Positions 54,982 to 64,000 of a stretch of 64,000 bases of DNA are shown piece after piece. Where the stretch lies: NCBI RefSeq assembly GCF_013522725.1, contig NZ_JAAMRF010000004.1:124001-188000 (forward strand). Reading direction: 5' to 3'. Source of the stretch: Stutzerimonas azotifigens. GTDB lineage: Bacteria > Pseudomonadota > Gammaproteobacteria > Pseudomonadales > Pseudomonadaceae. Below the pieces are notes generated by a model that saw nothing but the letters and a program-made list of their open reading frames with translations, did no database searches and was not told the origin of the DNA. Both the position numbers and the translations under genes were made by a program. How positions within the stretch are numbered: position 1 is the first letter of the stretch; each line of letters begins with the position of its first letter.

Positions 54982-56748
54982 TCAATGATCGATGGCCGCC
55001 CCGGCTCCGCGCGGTACGCGGATGTCTTCGATCAACGTCTGGATTTCAGCTGGCGGCGGCGCGGTGAACTTGGCCACGACCACGGCAGCGATGAAGTTGA
55101 AGATCATGCCCAAGGTACCGATGCCTTCCGGCGAAATACCGAACCACCATTCGTTCGGACCCGCAGTCGGGTTGATGAACTTGTAGTAGACGATGTAGCA
55201 GAAGGTGAACGTCAGCCCGACGATCATGCCGGCGATGGCGCCTTCCTTGTTCATCTTCTTGGAGAAGATCCCCATGACGATGACCGGGAAGAACGACGCC
55301 GCCGCAAGGCCGAAGGCGAACGCCACCACCTGCGCCACGAAGGCTGGCGGGTAGATACCGAACAGACCCGCGATGACCACCGCGACACCTGCCGCGATAC
55401 GTGCGGCCAACAGCTCGCCCTTCTCGCTGATGTTCGGCCTGATGTTGCTCTTGAGCAGGTCGTGGGAGATCGACGTCGAGATCACCAGCAGCAGACCGGC
55501 AGCAGTCGACAACGCAGCCGCGAGGCCACCCGCGGCGATCAGCGCGATTACCCAGCCCGGCAAGCCGGCGATTTCCGGGTTGGCCAGAACCATGATGTCG
55601 TTGTCGACATACACCTCGGACGCAGCCGGCGTAGGCGCGTTGGTCAGCAGGCGCTCCCCTGATGCCCCACGATCGGCGCTGTAGGTCGGCTTGCCAGCGA
55701 AGGCAGCGCCCGGGCCGTACTGGATGACGCCGTCGTTGTTCTTGTCCATCCAGGCGATCAGACCCGCGTTTTCCCAGGTCTTGAACCATTCCGGTACTTC
55801 GGCGTAGCTGGTGTTGGGTACCGAGGTCAGGAGGTTGGTCCGCGCGAAGGCGGCAACTGCCGGTGCGGTGGTGTACAGGATGGCGATGAACAGCAGGGCG
55901 TAACCGGCCGACTTGCGCGCATCACGTACGGTCGGGGTGGTGAAGAAGCGAACGATCACGTGGGGCAGGCCCGCGGTACCGACCATCAGCGCCATGGTGA
56001 TGAAGAAGATGTCGGTGGTGGACTTGCTGCCATCGGTATAGGGCGTGAAGCCCAGTTCCGCGCCCAGACCGTTGAGGCGGGCCAGTACGGATTCGCCGGT
56101 ACCGCTGACTTCGCTACCGAAGCCCAGTTGCGGGATCGGGTTGCCGGTCACCATCATCGAGATGAAGATTGCAGGCACCATGTAGGCGAAGATCATCACG
56201 CAGTACTGCGCCACCTGGGTGTAGGTGATGCCCTTCATACCGCCGAGCACGGAATAGAAGAACACGATGGCCATGCCGATCATCACACCGGTGTTGATAT
56301 CGACTTCCAGATAACGCGAGAAGACGATACCGACGCCGCGCATCTGCCCGGCCACGTAGGTGAAGGAGATGAAGATCACGCAGATCACAGCCACGACGCG
56401 CGCAGTCTGCGAGTAATACCGCGTACCGACGAACTCGGGCACGGTGAACTTGCCGAACTTGCGCAGGTAGGGCGCCAGGCACATCGCCAGGAGCACGTAA
56501 CCGCCGGTCCAGCCCATCAGGTAGACCGAGCCGTCGTAGCCTGCGAACGCGATGATCCCCGCCATGGAGATGAACGAGGCCGCGGACATCCAGTCGGCAC
56601 CGGTCGCCATGCCGTTGAGTACCGGGTTCACGCCCTTGCTCGCGACGTAGTACTCGCTGGTCGAACCCGCGCGGGTCCAGATGGCGATGCCGATATACAG
56701 CGCGAAGGTCGCGCCGACGAAGAGGTAAATCAGGGTTTGGGTATCCAT
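54982..56748 (-). CDS. Sodium/solute symporter large subunit (VC_2705 type, acetate-like)
   Basis: 588 residues, SSS family with about 13 helices. GATFALYIGIAIWTRAGSTSEYYVASKG, NGMATGADWMSAASFISMAG (substrate/Na+ site) and AALSTAAGLLLVISTSISHD are characteristic. An inserted loop (~320-390) contains WMDKNNDGVIQYGPG, which resembles an EF-hand-like calcium loop. Paired with a DUF4212 protein just upstream, which defines the two-subunit class; ActP-like proteins take up acetate, glycolate or propionate, but the substrate here is inferred. Confidence 0.9.
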   Translation of the reverse strand: MDTQTLIYLFVGATFALYIGIAIWTRAGSTSEYYVASKGVNPVLNGMATGADWMSAASFISMAGIIAFAGYDGSVYLMGWTGGYVLLAMCLAPYLRKFGKFTVPEFVGTRYYSQTARVVAVICVIFISFTYVAGQMRGVGIVFSRYLEVDINTGVMIGMAIVFFYSVLGGMKGITYTQVAQYCVMIFAYMVPAIFISMMVTGNPIPQLGFGSEVSGTGESVLARLNGLGAELGFTPYTDGSKSTTDIFFITMALMVGTAGLPHVIVRFFTTPTVRDARKSAGYALLFIAILYTTAPAVAAFARTNLLTSVPNTSYAEVPEWFKTWENAGLIAWMDKNNDGVIQYGPGAAFAGKPTYSADRGASGERLLTNAPTPAASEVYVDNDIMVLANPEIAGLPGWVIALIAAGGLAAALSTAAGLLLVISTSISHDLLKSNIRPNISEKGELLAARIAAGVAVVIAGLFGIYPPAFVAQVVAFAFGLAAASFFPVIVMGIFSKKMNKEGAIAGMIVGLTFTFCYIVYYKFINPTAGPNEWWFGISPEGIGTLGMIFNFIAAVVVAKFTAPPPAEIQTLIEDIRVPRGAGAAIDH

Positions 56749-56758
56749 GCTCAGCGCC

Positions 56759-57025
56759 TCACTCTTCGTGCAAATCGTATTTGCGGTCGAGTTTGTTCAT
56801 CATCATCACGTAGACGAAGATCTCGATTACAAACACATAGATCGATCCCTGCTGAGCGAACCAGAAGCCCAGGGGGAAACCGAAGAATTGGATGGCGTTG
56901 AGCTGATCGACCAGGAGAATCCCGAAGCCGAATGACACGATGAACCAGATCGCAAGGAGCCAGAGCATCAATCGCAAGTTTTCTTTCCAATAAGCCGTTG
57001 CGGCTTCTTGTTTGGTACTGGACAT
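56759..57025 (-). CDS. Sodium/solute symporter small subunit (DUF4212)
   Basis: 88 residues, GGAGGG upstream of the ATG. Two membrane helices (LMLWLLAIWFIVSFGFGILLV and IYVFVIEIFVYVMMMNKLD) and the motif NAIQFFGFPLGFWFAQQGS, diagnostic for the family. 10 bp before the large subunit, clearly one operon. Confidence 0.95.
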   Translation of the reverse strand: MSSTKQEAATAYWKENLRLMLWLLAIWFIVSFGFGILLVDQLNAIQFFGFPLGFWFAQQGSIYVFVIEIFVYVMMMNKLDRKYDLHEE

Positions 57026-57339
57026 AAGCCCTCCAGATTTTGTTGTTGTTATGCCGGGTCCAAGTTAGCAGGCATTAAGGTTTAAGCCGTTAAGACTTTG
57101 GTCGCAATCATGCGTCCTTGAGCGCAGAACGCCCTTCGAAGAGCCTACCGGGCACCTTTTTCACCCCCGAGCCGCCCGGCTGCCCCATGGCCAAAGGCTA
57201 TCGCTTCCCCGCACTACGCCCCCGATTGGGCGGCGATGGAGGATGTTGCCTGGCGACGCATTGCCGATCATCGCGCAGCGGTGACAACAACAAGGGACGC
57301 TCGGCACATGGCCGACGGCGGTCCCGCACAAATCCGGTG
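57026..57339. other. 314-bp divergent spacer between symporter and pullulanase genes
   Basis: Carries the promoters of both transcripts. AT-rich at 57040-57110; an open frame upstream of the pullulanase start reads arginine/proline-rich nonsense and is not a gene. No clear operator seen. Confidence 0.5.
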
Positions 57340-60300
57340 ATGCCCATGTCCAGATTTTCTCTGCTTCATGTCTGCCTTCCTTTCCTGTTCGCCGGCCTGC
57401 TGGCTTCCCAGGCCGCGCTCGCCGAGCCGCTCGAGCCGGCCACGGACGAAGCCCTGCTCTACTACCAGCGAGACGATGGCGATTACGCCGGTTGGGGCCT
57501 GCACCTGTGGGACACGCCCCAATGCAGCGGCGTGCGCGATGAGACCGGCTGGGACCGGCCATTGACCGCATCGGGCGTCGACCCGCAGCTAGGTGCCTAC
57601 TACCGCATCCCGCTAACGGTGGACGCCAGTTGCCTGAACCTGATCATGCACAAGGGCGACACCAAGGATCTGGGCGGGCTGGACCACGTCTGGCGCCTGG
57701 ACGAGCTCGGCCATCGGGCCTTCAGTCGCAGCGGTGACGCCCGGCTGTCCGGCACCCCTCTTTCCGCACCAGGCGTCGCCATCGACGGCGCCCGAGCCCA
57801 TTGGCTCGATGCCTATACGCTGGTGATCTATGAAGGCGAACAAACGTCGTCGCGGCTCGAGTTGCGCTACTCGCCGACGGCAGATATCCGCATCGATGGC
57901 GAGCAACGCAGCGTTCAGGGCGGCCAGGCCCTTGCGCTACGCCCGGCGACGCTGCGCAAGGCACTCAAAGAGCAGTTCCCGCACCTGGCCGACCAGCCGG
58001 CCTATGCCTTCCAGGCCAGGGCCGCTCAACTGCGCGAAGCGTTCAAGAGCCAACTGGTGGTGGTCGGCTATGACGCCCAGGGTCGGGTCAGCAGCGCGAC
58101 CCAGGTACAGACGCCAGCCGCGCTGGACCTGCTGTTCAGCCACGAAGGCGAGCTGGGCGCTCGAGTAGACGCTGCAGGCGTGGAATTCGCGCTCTGGGCG
58201 CCGACCGCCCAGCGCGTCAGGCTGCACCTGTTCGACCAGGCCAAGCGCCTGTTGCCCGGCTTTCCCAAGCCGATGCAGGAACGTCGCGGCGTCTGGCGCT
58301 ATCGCGGCGACAGGCAGTTGGATCGGCACTACTACCAGTACGAGGTCACGGCCTATCAGCCGATTACCGGGCGGATCGAGACCAGCCTGGTGTCCGATCC
58401 CTATGCCCTGAGCCTGTCGGCCAACGGCCGATACGCCCAGGTCGTTAACCTGGAGGACGGCGATCTCAAGCCCGCCGGCTGGGATTCGCTCAAGCGCCCC
58501 GGCGTGTCCCACCCCGAAGCGGCCATCATCTACGAAACCCATGTGCGCGACTTCAGCGCCAGCGACCGTGAACTGCCGGCCGACCTGCGCGGCAAGTACC
58601 TCGCCTTCGCCCAGCCGCAGGGCCGAGGCGTACGCCACCTTCAGGCGCTGCGCGAGGCGGGCCTGACCCACGTGCAGCTGCTGCCGGTGTTCGACATCGC
58701 CACGGTCGACGAGGACCCCGCGCAACGGGTGGACATCGACGATCCCTTCGCCAGGCTCTGCGAGCGCTCGACCTCCGCGCGAGAAAAGTGGGCCGGGCTT
58801 TGCGGCGGGCAGAGCATCCGTTCGGTGCTCGAAGGCTTCGATCCCGGCACCGGCCAGGCGCAGGCGCTCTATGACGAACTGCGTGCGCTGGACAGCTTCA
58901 ACTGGGGTTACGACCCGTTCCACTTCAGCGTGCCGGAAGGTAGCTATGCCAGTGAGGCGGAGGGTCCCCGGCGCATCCTCGAATTCCGCCAGATGGTGCA
59001 GGCGCTGGCGCAGCGGGATCTCGCGGCGGTGATGGACGTGGTCTACAACCACACCCACGCCTCGGGTCTGGGCGAACAGTCGGTGCTCGACCGCATCGTC
59101 CCCGGCTACTACCACCGTCGCGACCCCGCCAGCGGTGCGGTGGAGCAGTCAAGCTGCTGCGAGAACACCGCCAGCGAACACCGGATGATGGAAAAGCTGA
59201 TGGTCGACTCGCTTCGGGTCTGGGCGCGCGACTACAAGATCGCCGGCTTTCGCTTCGACCTGATGGGACACCACATGCGCAGCAACCTGCAGGCCGCCTA
59301 CCGCGCCGTGCGGCAGATCGACCCGAGCACCTACTTCTATGGAGAAGGCTGGGATTTCGGGGAAGTTGCCGACAACGCAAGGGGCATCAACGCGACCCAA
59401 CTCAACATGGCCGGCACTGGCATCGGCACCTTCAACGATCGCCAGCGCGACGCCGTACGCGGTGGCAGTCCGTTCGATGGCGGGTCGGACATCCGCCGCA
59501 ACCAGGGCTTCGCCAATGGTCTGTTCGTGATGCCCAACGAGTTGAATTCAGGCGGCGCCGAAGCGTGGGCCAGGCTGCTGCACTTGACCGATCTGATCCG
59601 TGTGGGCGTGGCCGGCGGCCTGCGCGATTACCGCTTCGTCAGTGCCGACGGCAGCCTCAGGCGCGGCGCCGAGATCGACTACAACGGCCAGCCGGCCGGC
59701 TATACGCTCGATCCGCAGGAGACCATCAATTACGTCTCCAAGCACGACAACCAGACGCTCTGGGACAACAACCAGTACAAGCTGCCCGCCTCGCTCTCCA
59801 CGGCGGACCGGGTACGCGCCCAGCTGGTGGCCCTGGCGGTGCCGCTGCTCAGCCAAGGAATCCCGTTCATCCACATGGGCTCGGACATCCTGCGCTCCAA
59901 GTCCATGGAGCGTGACAGCTACGATTCCGGCGACTGGTTCAATGCGGTGGACTTCAGCTACGCGGACAACAACTGGAACAAGGGCCTGCCGAGGGAAGAC
60001 AAGGACGGCGACAACTGGCCGCTGATCCGCCAGATCATCGCCGACCCGAATGCGGAACCGGCACCGGCTCATATCGAAGCCGCCCGCCAGGGGTTTCTCG
60101 AGCTGCTGAAGATCCGCAGTGGCAGCCGCCTGTTCCAGCTCGACAATGCGCGAGAGGTCCAGCGTCGCCTGCAGTTCCACAACACCGGGCCGCAGCAGTT
60201 GCCGGGCGTCCTGGCGTTCAGCCTGGACGACGGCCCGGGAATCGGCCGGAACCTGGACCCGAACCATGACGGGCTTATGGTGGTGATCAACGCCAGCGCG

Positions 60301-60462
60301 CAGGCCGTGCGCTTGCCCGGTGCGGTGAGCTACCAGCTGCATCCGGTGTTGCGCAATGCGCATGACCGGCGCAGCCGCGAATCGACCATAACCAACGGCG
60401 AGTTCAGCGTGCCGCCGCTGACCACCGCGGTTTTCGTCAAACCCCAGCAGCGCTTGCGCTAA
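57340..60462 (+). CDS. pulA: Secreted pullulanase-type alpha-1,6-glucosidase
   Basis: 1040 residues from ATG 57340 (a second ATG follows at 57346). Signal peptide ([23 protein letters not shown]); no lipobox Cys. Order: PUD/CBM41-like domain ([20 protein letters not shown]), N2-type domain, CBM48 ([18 protein letters not shown]), GH13 barrel, C-terminal DUF3372. Catalytic residues: Asp640 in [12 protein letters not shown], Glu669 in YGEGWDF, Asp803 in [21 protein letters not shown] is conserved region I. Cleaves alpha-1,6 links of pullulan, starch and glycogen. Fits starch use by Stutzerimonas. How it crosses the outer membrane is not visible here. Confidence 0.95.
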   Translation: MPMSRFSLLHVCLPFLFAGLLASQAALAEPLEPATDEALLYYQRDDGDYAGWGLHLWDTPQCSGVRDETGWDRPLTASGVDPQLGAYYRIPLTVDASCLNLIMHKGDTKDLGGLDHVWRLDELGHRAFSRSGDARLSGTPLSAPGVAIDGARAHWLDAYTLVIYEGEQTSSRLELRYSPTADIRIDGEQRSVQGGQALALRPATLRKALKEQFPHLADQPAYAFQARAAQLREAFKSQLVVVGYDAQGRVSSATQVQTPAALDLLFSHEGELGARVDAAGVEFALWAPTAQRVRLHLFDQAKRLLPGFPKPMQERRGVWRYRGDRQLDRHYYQYEVTAYQPITGRIETSLVSDPYALSLSANGRYAQVVNLEDGDLKPAGWDSLKRPGVSHPEAAIIYETHVRDFSASDRELPADLRGKYLAFAQPQGRGVRHLQALREAGLTHVQLLPVFDIATVDEDPAQRVDIDDPFARLCERSTSAREKWAGLCGGQSIRSVLEGFDPGTGQAQALYDELRALDSFNWGYDPFHFSVPEGSYASEAEGPRRILEFRQMVQALAQRDLAAVMDVVYNHTHASGLGEQSVLDRIVPGYYHRRDPASGAVEQSSCCENTASEHRMMEKLMVDSLRVWARDYKIAGFRFDLMGHHMRSNLQAAYRAVRQIDPSTYFYGEGWDFGEVADNARGINATQLNMAGTGIGTFNDRQRDAVRGGSPFDGGSDIRRNQGFANGLFVMPNELNSGGAEAWARLLHLTDLIRVGVAGGLRDYRFVSADGSLRRGAEIDYNGQPAGYTLDPQETINYVSKHDNQTLWDNNQYKLPASLSTADRVRAQLVALAVPLLSQGIPFIHMGSDILRSKSMERDSYDSGDWFNAVDFSYADNNWNKGLPREDKDGDNWPLIRQIIADPNAEPAPAHIEAARQGFLELLKIRSGSRLFQLDNAREVQRRLQFHNTGPQQLPGVLAFSLDDGPGIGRNLDPNHDGLMVVINASAQAVRLPGAVSYQLHPVLRNAHDRRSRESTITNGEFSVPPLTTAVFVKPQQRLR

Positions 60463-60479
60463 CGGGACTCACCTCCAGG

Positions 60480-61007
60480 TCAGCACTGTGGCTGGCCGGC
60501 GGTGTACTTGCGTGACGGATCGATGGCCGCGTCGAGTTCACGAATCGCGGAGGTGCCGATCAGCAGCGGATAGGTGAAGCGCGAACGGTCGGTCAGGTTG
60601 ACCTCGATGGTGCGACGCTCGTCGCCCAGGCAGATTTCCATCTCGGCCACCGGACGCTCGGCGACGTTGGGCGTGGCTTCCTCATCGTTGTCGTCATCAG
60701 GATCGCGGCGCTCCTCGCTACGCACCTTGATCTCGCTGATACGCACCAGGCGATGCTCGTAGAGGGTGTCGTCGGCGTCGTCGATGGCCAGGCGAAAGCG
60801 CACCCACTCTTCGTCGTCGCGCTCGAAACGCTCGATGTCCTTGGCCGACAACGACGCCGTCATGGCACCGGTGTCCATCTTGGCCTTGAGCGTCTTGCCG
60901 ATGTCGTCGACGCGAATGTATTCGTAACGGCCATAAAGGGTGGGGTCATCAGCAAGTGCCGGGCCGGCCAGCGCGCACGCCAGCATGAGGGGTAAACAAC
61001 GGCGCAA
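60480..61007 (-). CDS. Periplasmic retropepsin-like protein (annotated elsewhere as ATP-dependent zinc protease)
   Basis: 175 residues, signal peptide (LPLMLACALAGPALA|DD). AKMDTGAMTASLSA carries the DTGA aspartic-protease motif, and YPLLIGTSAIRELDAAIDP the second conserved block of the family. No zinc-binding HExxH and no ATP motif, so the usual database name is misleading. A highly acidic insert near residues 98-112 (DPDDDNDEEATP) is unusual. AGGAGAACTC precedes the ATG. It converges on pulA with 17 bp between them. Activity not proven. Confidence 0.85.
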   Translation of the reverse strand: MRRCLPLMLACALAGPALADDPTLYGRYEYIRVDDIGKTLKAKMDTGAMTASLSAKDIERFERDDEEWVRFRLAIDDADDTLYEHRLVRISEIKVRSEERRDPDDDNDEEATPNVAERPVAEMEICLGDERRTIEVNLTDRSRFTYPLLIGTSAIRELDAAIDPSRKYTAGQPQC

Positions 61008-61417
61008 AAGAGTTCTCCTTTGAAACGAATGTCAGGGTGAGACCGACGCCACCACCCAATCGTTCGCTCACCCTAACGCGGCCCGGGTCGCTCCGACCAG
61101 CGCTCGTCCGTCGATCTGCCTCCCACTTCTGCACCGATTCGCGCGCGACGATGCGGTCCTGGGCGGCTGGCCTGGACCGCCGCTACGGGGTCGCACCTTC
61201 GATCTGGCCGGAAGAAAACCTTTACCTGAGGTGTCAGCTGACTGTGCGGGCGGTTCGCTACGTCCGCCTTCAGGATGCCGGGGGGAATGATGAAAGCCCG
61301 GAGCAGCGCCTCGCCGAGCGGCAAGCCGACCGATAACCTCGACGCCGCACGGGCGGCCCGGTTTATCGCCGGGCGCCCTGCTAAACTGCCTGCCGTTTCC
61401 CTTCTGAAGATACCGCC
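61008..61417. other. 410-bp spacer between the retropepsin-like gene and dbpA
   Basis: Divergent promoter region. No protein frame with codon usage like neighbours. A TAAACT hexamer about 33 bp before the dbpA start could be a -10 box. Otherwise nothing recognised. Confidence 0.5.
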
Positions 61418-62797
61418 GTGTCCAGCTCCGCCTTTTCCAGCCTTCCCCTGTCCGCAGCCATGCTGGCCAACCTCGAATCCCTCGGCTACGCGCAGATGAC
61501 GCCGATCCAGGCGCAGAGCCTACCGGTGATGCTCAAGGGCAAGGACCTCATCGCCCAGGCCAAGACCGGCAGCGGCAAGACCGCGGCGTTCGGCATCGCC
61601 CTGCTCGACCCGCTCAACCCGCGCTACTTCGGCTGTCAGGCACTGGTGCTCTGCCCGACCCGCGAACTGGCCGACCAGGTCGCCAAGGAAATTCGCCGGC
61701 TGGCACGCAGCGCCGATAACATCAAGGTGCTCACCCTCTGCGGTGGCGTGCCGTTCGGCCCGCAGATCGGCTCGCTGGAGCACGGCGCGCACGTCATCGT
61801 CGGTACGCCGGGACGCATCCAGGAACACCTGAAGAAAGGCACGCTGGTGCTCGACGGGCTCAACACCCTGGTGCTCGACGAGGCGGACCGCATGCTCGAC
61901 ATGGGCTTCTACGACGCCATCGCCGAGATCATCGGCCAGACGCCTGCCAAGCGGCAGACGCTGCTGTTCTCGGCCACCTACCCGGCCGGCATCAAGCAGC
62001 TGTCGGCGACCTTCATGCGCGACCCGCAGCAGGTCAAGGTCGAGGCATTGCACGACGACCAGCAGATCGAGCAGCGCTTCTACGAAATCGACCCGCAGGA
62101 GCGAATGGAAGCCGTCGTGCAACTGCTCAACAGCTATCGCCCCGAGTCCTGCGTGGCGTTCTGCTTCACCAAGCAGCAATGCCAGGACCTGGTCGAGCAC
62201 CTGACCGCCGAAGGCATTTCGGCGGCGGCGTTGCACGGCGACCTGGAACAGCGCGACCGCGACCAGGTCCTGGCGATGTTCGCCAACCGCAGCCTCTCGG
62301 TGCTGGTGGCGACCGACGTCGCCGCCCGCGGGCTGGATATCGAGACATTGGACATGGTCATCAACGTCGAGCTGGCGCGCGATGCCGAGATCCACGTCCA
62401 CCGCGTCGGTCGTACCGGTCGCGCCGGGCACAAGGGCCTGGCCATGAGCCTGGTGGCTCCGGCCGAAGCGCAGCGCGCCCGAGCGATCGAGGAGATGCAA
62501 CGCGCGCCGCTGAACTGGCATCCGCTCTCGAGCCTCAAGCCCAAGGCCGGCGAGCCCCTGCAACCGCCCATGAAAACCCTCTGCATCGGTGCCGGGCGCA
62601 AGGAAAAGCTGCGCCCCGGCGACATTCTCGGCGCGCTGACCGGCGACGCGGGTATCGCCAGCACGCAGGTCGGCAAGATCGCCCTGTTCGATTACCAGGC
62701 CTTCGTCGCGGTAGAGCGCAGCGTGGCCCGCCAGGCGCTCAAGCGACTCAACGAGGGCAAGATCAAGGGCCGCTCGCTCAGGGTGCGCGAACTCTGA
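61418..62797 (+). CDS. dbpA: ATP-dependent RNA helicase DbpA
   Basis: 459 residues, GTG start. Q motif SLGYAQMTPIQAQSLPVM, motif I AKTGSGKT, Ia PTRELADQV, DEAD box VLDEADRMLDMGF, SAT in LLFSATYP, and HRVGRTGRAGHKG in domain 2. The C-terminal ~75 residues (IGAGRKEKLRPGDILGALTG) form the DbpA-specific RNA-binding domain recognising hairpin 92 of 23S rRNA. Role in late 50S assembly. Followed by 188 bp without a gene. Confidence 0.97.
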   Translation: MSSSAFSSLPLSAAMLANLESLGYAQMTPIQAQSLPVMLKGKDLIAQAKTGSGKTAAFGIALLDPLNPRYFGCQALVLCPTRELADQVAKEIRRLARSADNIKVLTLCGGVPFGPQIGSLEHGAHVIVGTPGRIQEHLKKGTLVLDGLNTLVLDEADRMLDMGFYDAIAEIIGQTPAKRQTLLFSATYPAGIKQLSATFMRDPQQVKVEALHDDQQIEQRFYEIDPQERMEAVVQLLNSYRPESCVAFCFTKQQCQDLVEHLTAEGISAAALHGDLEQRDRDQVLAMFANRSLSVLVATDVAARGLDIETLDMVINVELARDAEIHVHRVGRTGRAGHKGLAMSLVAPAEAQRARAIEEMQRAPLNWHPLSSLKPKAGEPLQPPMKTLCIGAGRKEKLRPGDILGALTGDAGIASTQVGKIALFDYQAFVAVERSVARQALKRLNEGKIKGRSLRVREL

Positions 62798-62985
62798 GCA
62801 TTGCCCGATAACATGGCGCTTCAAGCGTTGCCCGCCGTCGCCCGATAACCGGGTGGCGGACAGGCGCGCCGGGGCCGACTCGGTACAAGCCTTGCTTTGC
62901 TGAAGATTCTTTCGCCACTCCTGTGACAGGCTGTCATGTGCAGCGTCCAAGATCGGCATTCGCTTCGAAACAGGGCCCGTTCTGC

Positions 62986-64000
62986 ATGGTTTCACCCTCC
63001 CTTCGCCATTCCTTGCGCCGACTCTGGGCACTGGAGAAATTCGGCTCCAGCCTGCGCGTGTTTATCGCCCTGGCCAGCACCATGGGCCTAGCCTGGTACC
63101 TGGATCACCCAGCACTGGTGATCCCGCTGTTTCTCGGCATCATCGCCAGCGCCTTGGCCGAGACCGACGACAGCTGGCTCGGCCGGCTTACCGCGTTGCT
63201 GGTCACCCTGTTCTGCTTCAGCATCGCCGCCATCGCGGTGGAGCTGCTGTTCCCCTATCCGCTCCTGTTCGCCGCAGGGCTGGCGGCTTCGGCCTTCGCC
63301 CTGGTCATGCTCGGCGCCCTCGGCGAGCGCTACGCGACCATCGCCTCGGCCACGCTGATCCTCTCGGTCTACAGCATGATCTCCGCCGACCAGCGTGGCG
63401 GAGAGAGCCCCGATTTCTGGCGCGATCCCCTGCTGTTGGTCGGCGGCGCGGCCTGGTACGGGCTGCTTTCGGTGCTGTGGAATGCGCTGTTCGCCCACCA
63501 ACCCGTGCAGCAGAGCCTGGCGCGGGTGTACCGGGAGCTGGCGCAGTACATCAAGCTCAAGGCCGCATTGCTCGAGCCGGTGCGGCAGATGGACGTGGAG
63601 GCCGGTCGCCTGGAACTGGCCCGGCAGAACGGCCGAGTGGTCGCCGCCCTCAACACCGCCAAGGAAACCCTGCTCAACCGCCTCGGCCAGGGTCGTCCAG
63701 GCGTCACCATCAGCCGTTACCTGCGCCTGTACTTCCTTGCCCAGGACTTGCACGAGCGGGTCAGCTCGTCCCACTACCCTTATCAGGAACTGGCCGAGGC
63801 GTTCTTCCACAGCGACGTGCTGTTTCGCTGCCAGCGCCTGCTGCGCCTGCAGGCCAGTGCCTGCATCGAGCTGGGCGAAGCCATCCGCCTGCGCCAACCG
63901 TTCCAATACAGCGAGGTCAACGCCCAGGCGATGGCGGACCTCGATGCCTCGCTCGACCACCTGCGTCAGCAGAACAACCCGGCCTGGCGAGGGCTGTTGC
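62986..64000 (+). CDS. yccS: YccS/FUSC-family inner membrane protein, N-terminal part (runs off window)
   Basis: The frame from ATG 62986 stays open to the window end (338 residues seen; the family is ~720). Starts MVSPSLRHSLRRLWALEKFG; four to six hydrophobic helices between residues ~25 and 170 (VFIALASTMGLAWYLD, LLVTLFCFSIAAIAVELLF, LLVGGAAWYGLLSVLWNALF), then a cytosolic helical region (ARVYRELAQYIKLKAALLEP), as in YccS. Family relatives include AaeB-type aromatic acid exporters, but function of YccS is not known. Confidence 0.92.
   Translation, partial: MVSPSLRHSLRRLWALEKFGSSLRVFIALASTMGLAWYLDHPALVIPLFLGIIASALAETDDSWLGRLTALLVTLFCFSIAAIAVELLFPYPLLFAAGLAASAFALVMLGALGERYATIASATLILSVYSMISADQRGGESPDFWRDPLLLVGGAAWYGLLSVLWNALFAHQPVQQSLARVYRELAQYIKLKAALLEPVRQMDVEAGRLELARQNGRVVAALNTAKETLLNRLGQGRPGVTISRYLRLYFLAQDLHERVSSSHYPYQELAEAFFHSDVLFRCQRLLRLQASACIELGEAIRLRQPFQYSEVNAQAMADLDASLDHLRQQNNPAWRGLL

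Noticed and set aside
57118..57339. 74-residue N-terminal extension of the pullulanase
   Set aside because: It would bury the signal peptide and is Arg/Pro-rich nonsense.
61037..61336. 99-codon frame upstream of dbpA
   Set aside because: No ribosome site, codon use like random GC-rich DNA, spans a promoter region.
61520..63031. 503-codon open frame opposite dbpA
   Set aside because: Shadow frame of dbpA and the spacer; rich in His, Gln and Arg with no domain.
1..64000. CRISPR arrays, transposons, integrases, tRNA or rRNA genes
   Set aside because: Scanning found no regularly spaced repeats, no transposase or integrase motifs, no cloverleaf-like or rRNA-like stretches.

Overview
The window reads as chromosome of a high-GC gammaproteobacterium of the Pseudomonas group. 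The gene order tolC-like / waaA / emrE / FAD oxidoreductase / aldo-keto reductase / hldE ... wapH / carbamoyltransferase / LPS kinases / waaP / waaG / waaC / waaF / ilvE / glnE / aceE / aceF / c-di-GMP phosphodiesterase / msrA matches, as I remember it, the P. aeruginosa PA4987-PA5018 interval. A secreted pullulanase (starch debranching) suggests Stutzerimonas (P. stutzeri group) rather than P. aeruginosa. This is inference from gene content; I ran no search.

Layout. 1-5.6 kb: end of an outer-membrane efflux channel, a convergent Kdo transferase gene, an SMR drug exporter, and a co-directional cluster (FAD oxidoreductase, aldo-keto reductase, conserved unknown). 5.6-27.8 kb: a lipopolysaccharide core locus. 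It holds hldE (heptose precursor), msbA (lipid A-core flipping), waaL (O-antigen ligase), waaF/waaC/waaG/wapH and several other glycosyltransferases, an O-carbamoyltransferase, a hexapeptide acetyltransferase, and five kinase-fold proteins carrying six kinase-like domains. The 7.2-17.8 kb part is the variable section: it interrupts the hldE-msbA pair, has mixed gene orientations, and contains an AT-richer glycosyltransferase-like gene at 13.8-15.2 kb. From 27.8 kb back to 18 kb the genes ilvE-waaF-waaC-waaG-waaP-wapP-wapQ-kinase-wapO-wapH run on the minus strand, mostly with start/stop overlaps.

27.8-40.1 kb: housekeeping metabolism and signalling: ilvE, glnE, the pyruvate dehydrogenase genes aceE-aceF (E2 with three lipoyl domains), a small secreted protein, and a DipA-like GAF/PAS/degenerate-GGDEF/EAL protein. 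40.1-45.4 kb: msrA, rarD, gcvR, and a cNMP-binding/CBS/DUF294 nucleotidyltransferase overlapping a DEDDh exonuclease. 45.4-49.1 kb: an iron-uptake unit (Fur-box promoter, TonB-dependent siderophore receptor, PepSY membrane protein, 60-aa membrane protein). 49.8-54.8 kb: a YhiI/RbbA/YhhJ-type ABC export operon. 55-64 kb: a two-subunit Na+/solute symporter, pullulanase, retropepsin-like periplasmic protein, dbpA, and the start of a YccS-family membrane protein.

No tRNA, rRNA, CRISPR array, transposase or prophage was seen. I did not find one compact unknown system. The best places for new biology are the variable LPS core section, with its unusual kinase-like domains and an unassigned GT-B protein; a paired palindrome upstream of aceE; and an orphan intrinsic terminator between divergent genes at 42.56 kb that could end an unannotated small RNA.
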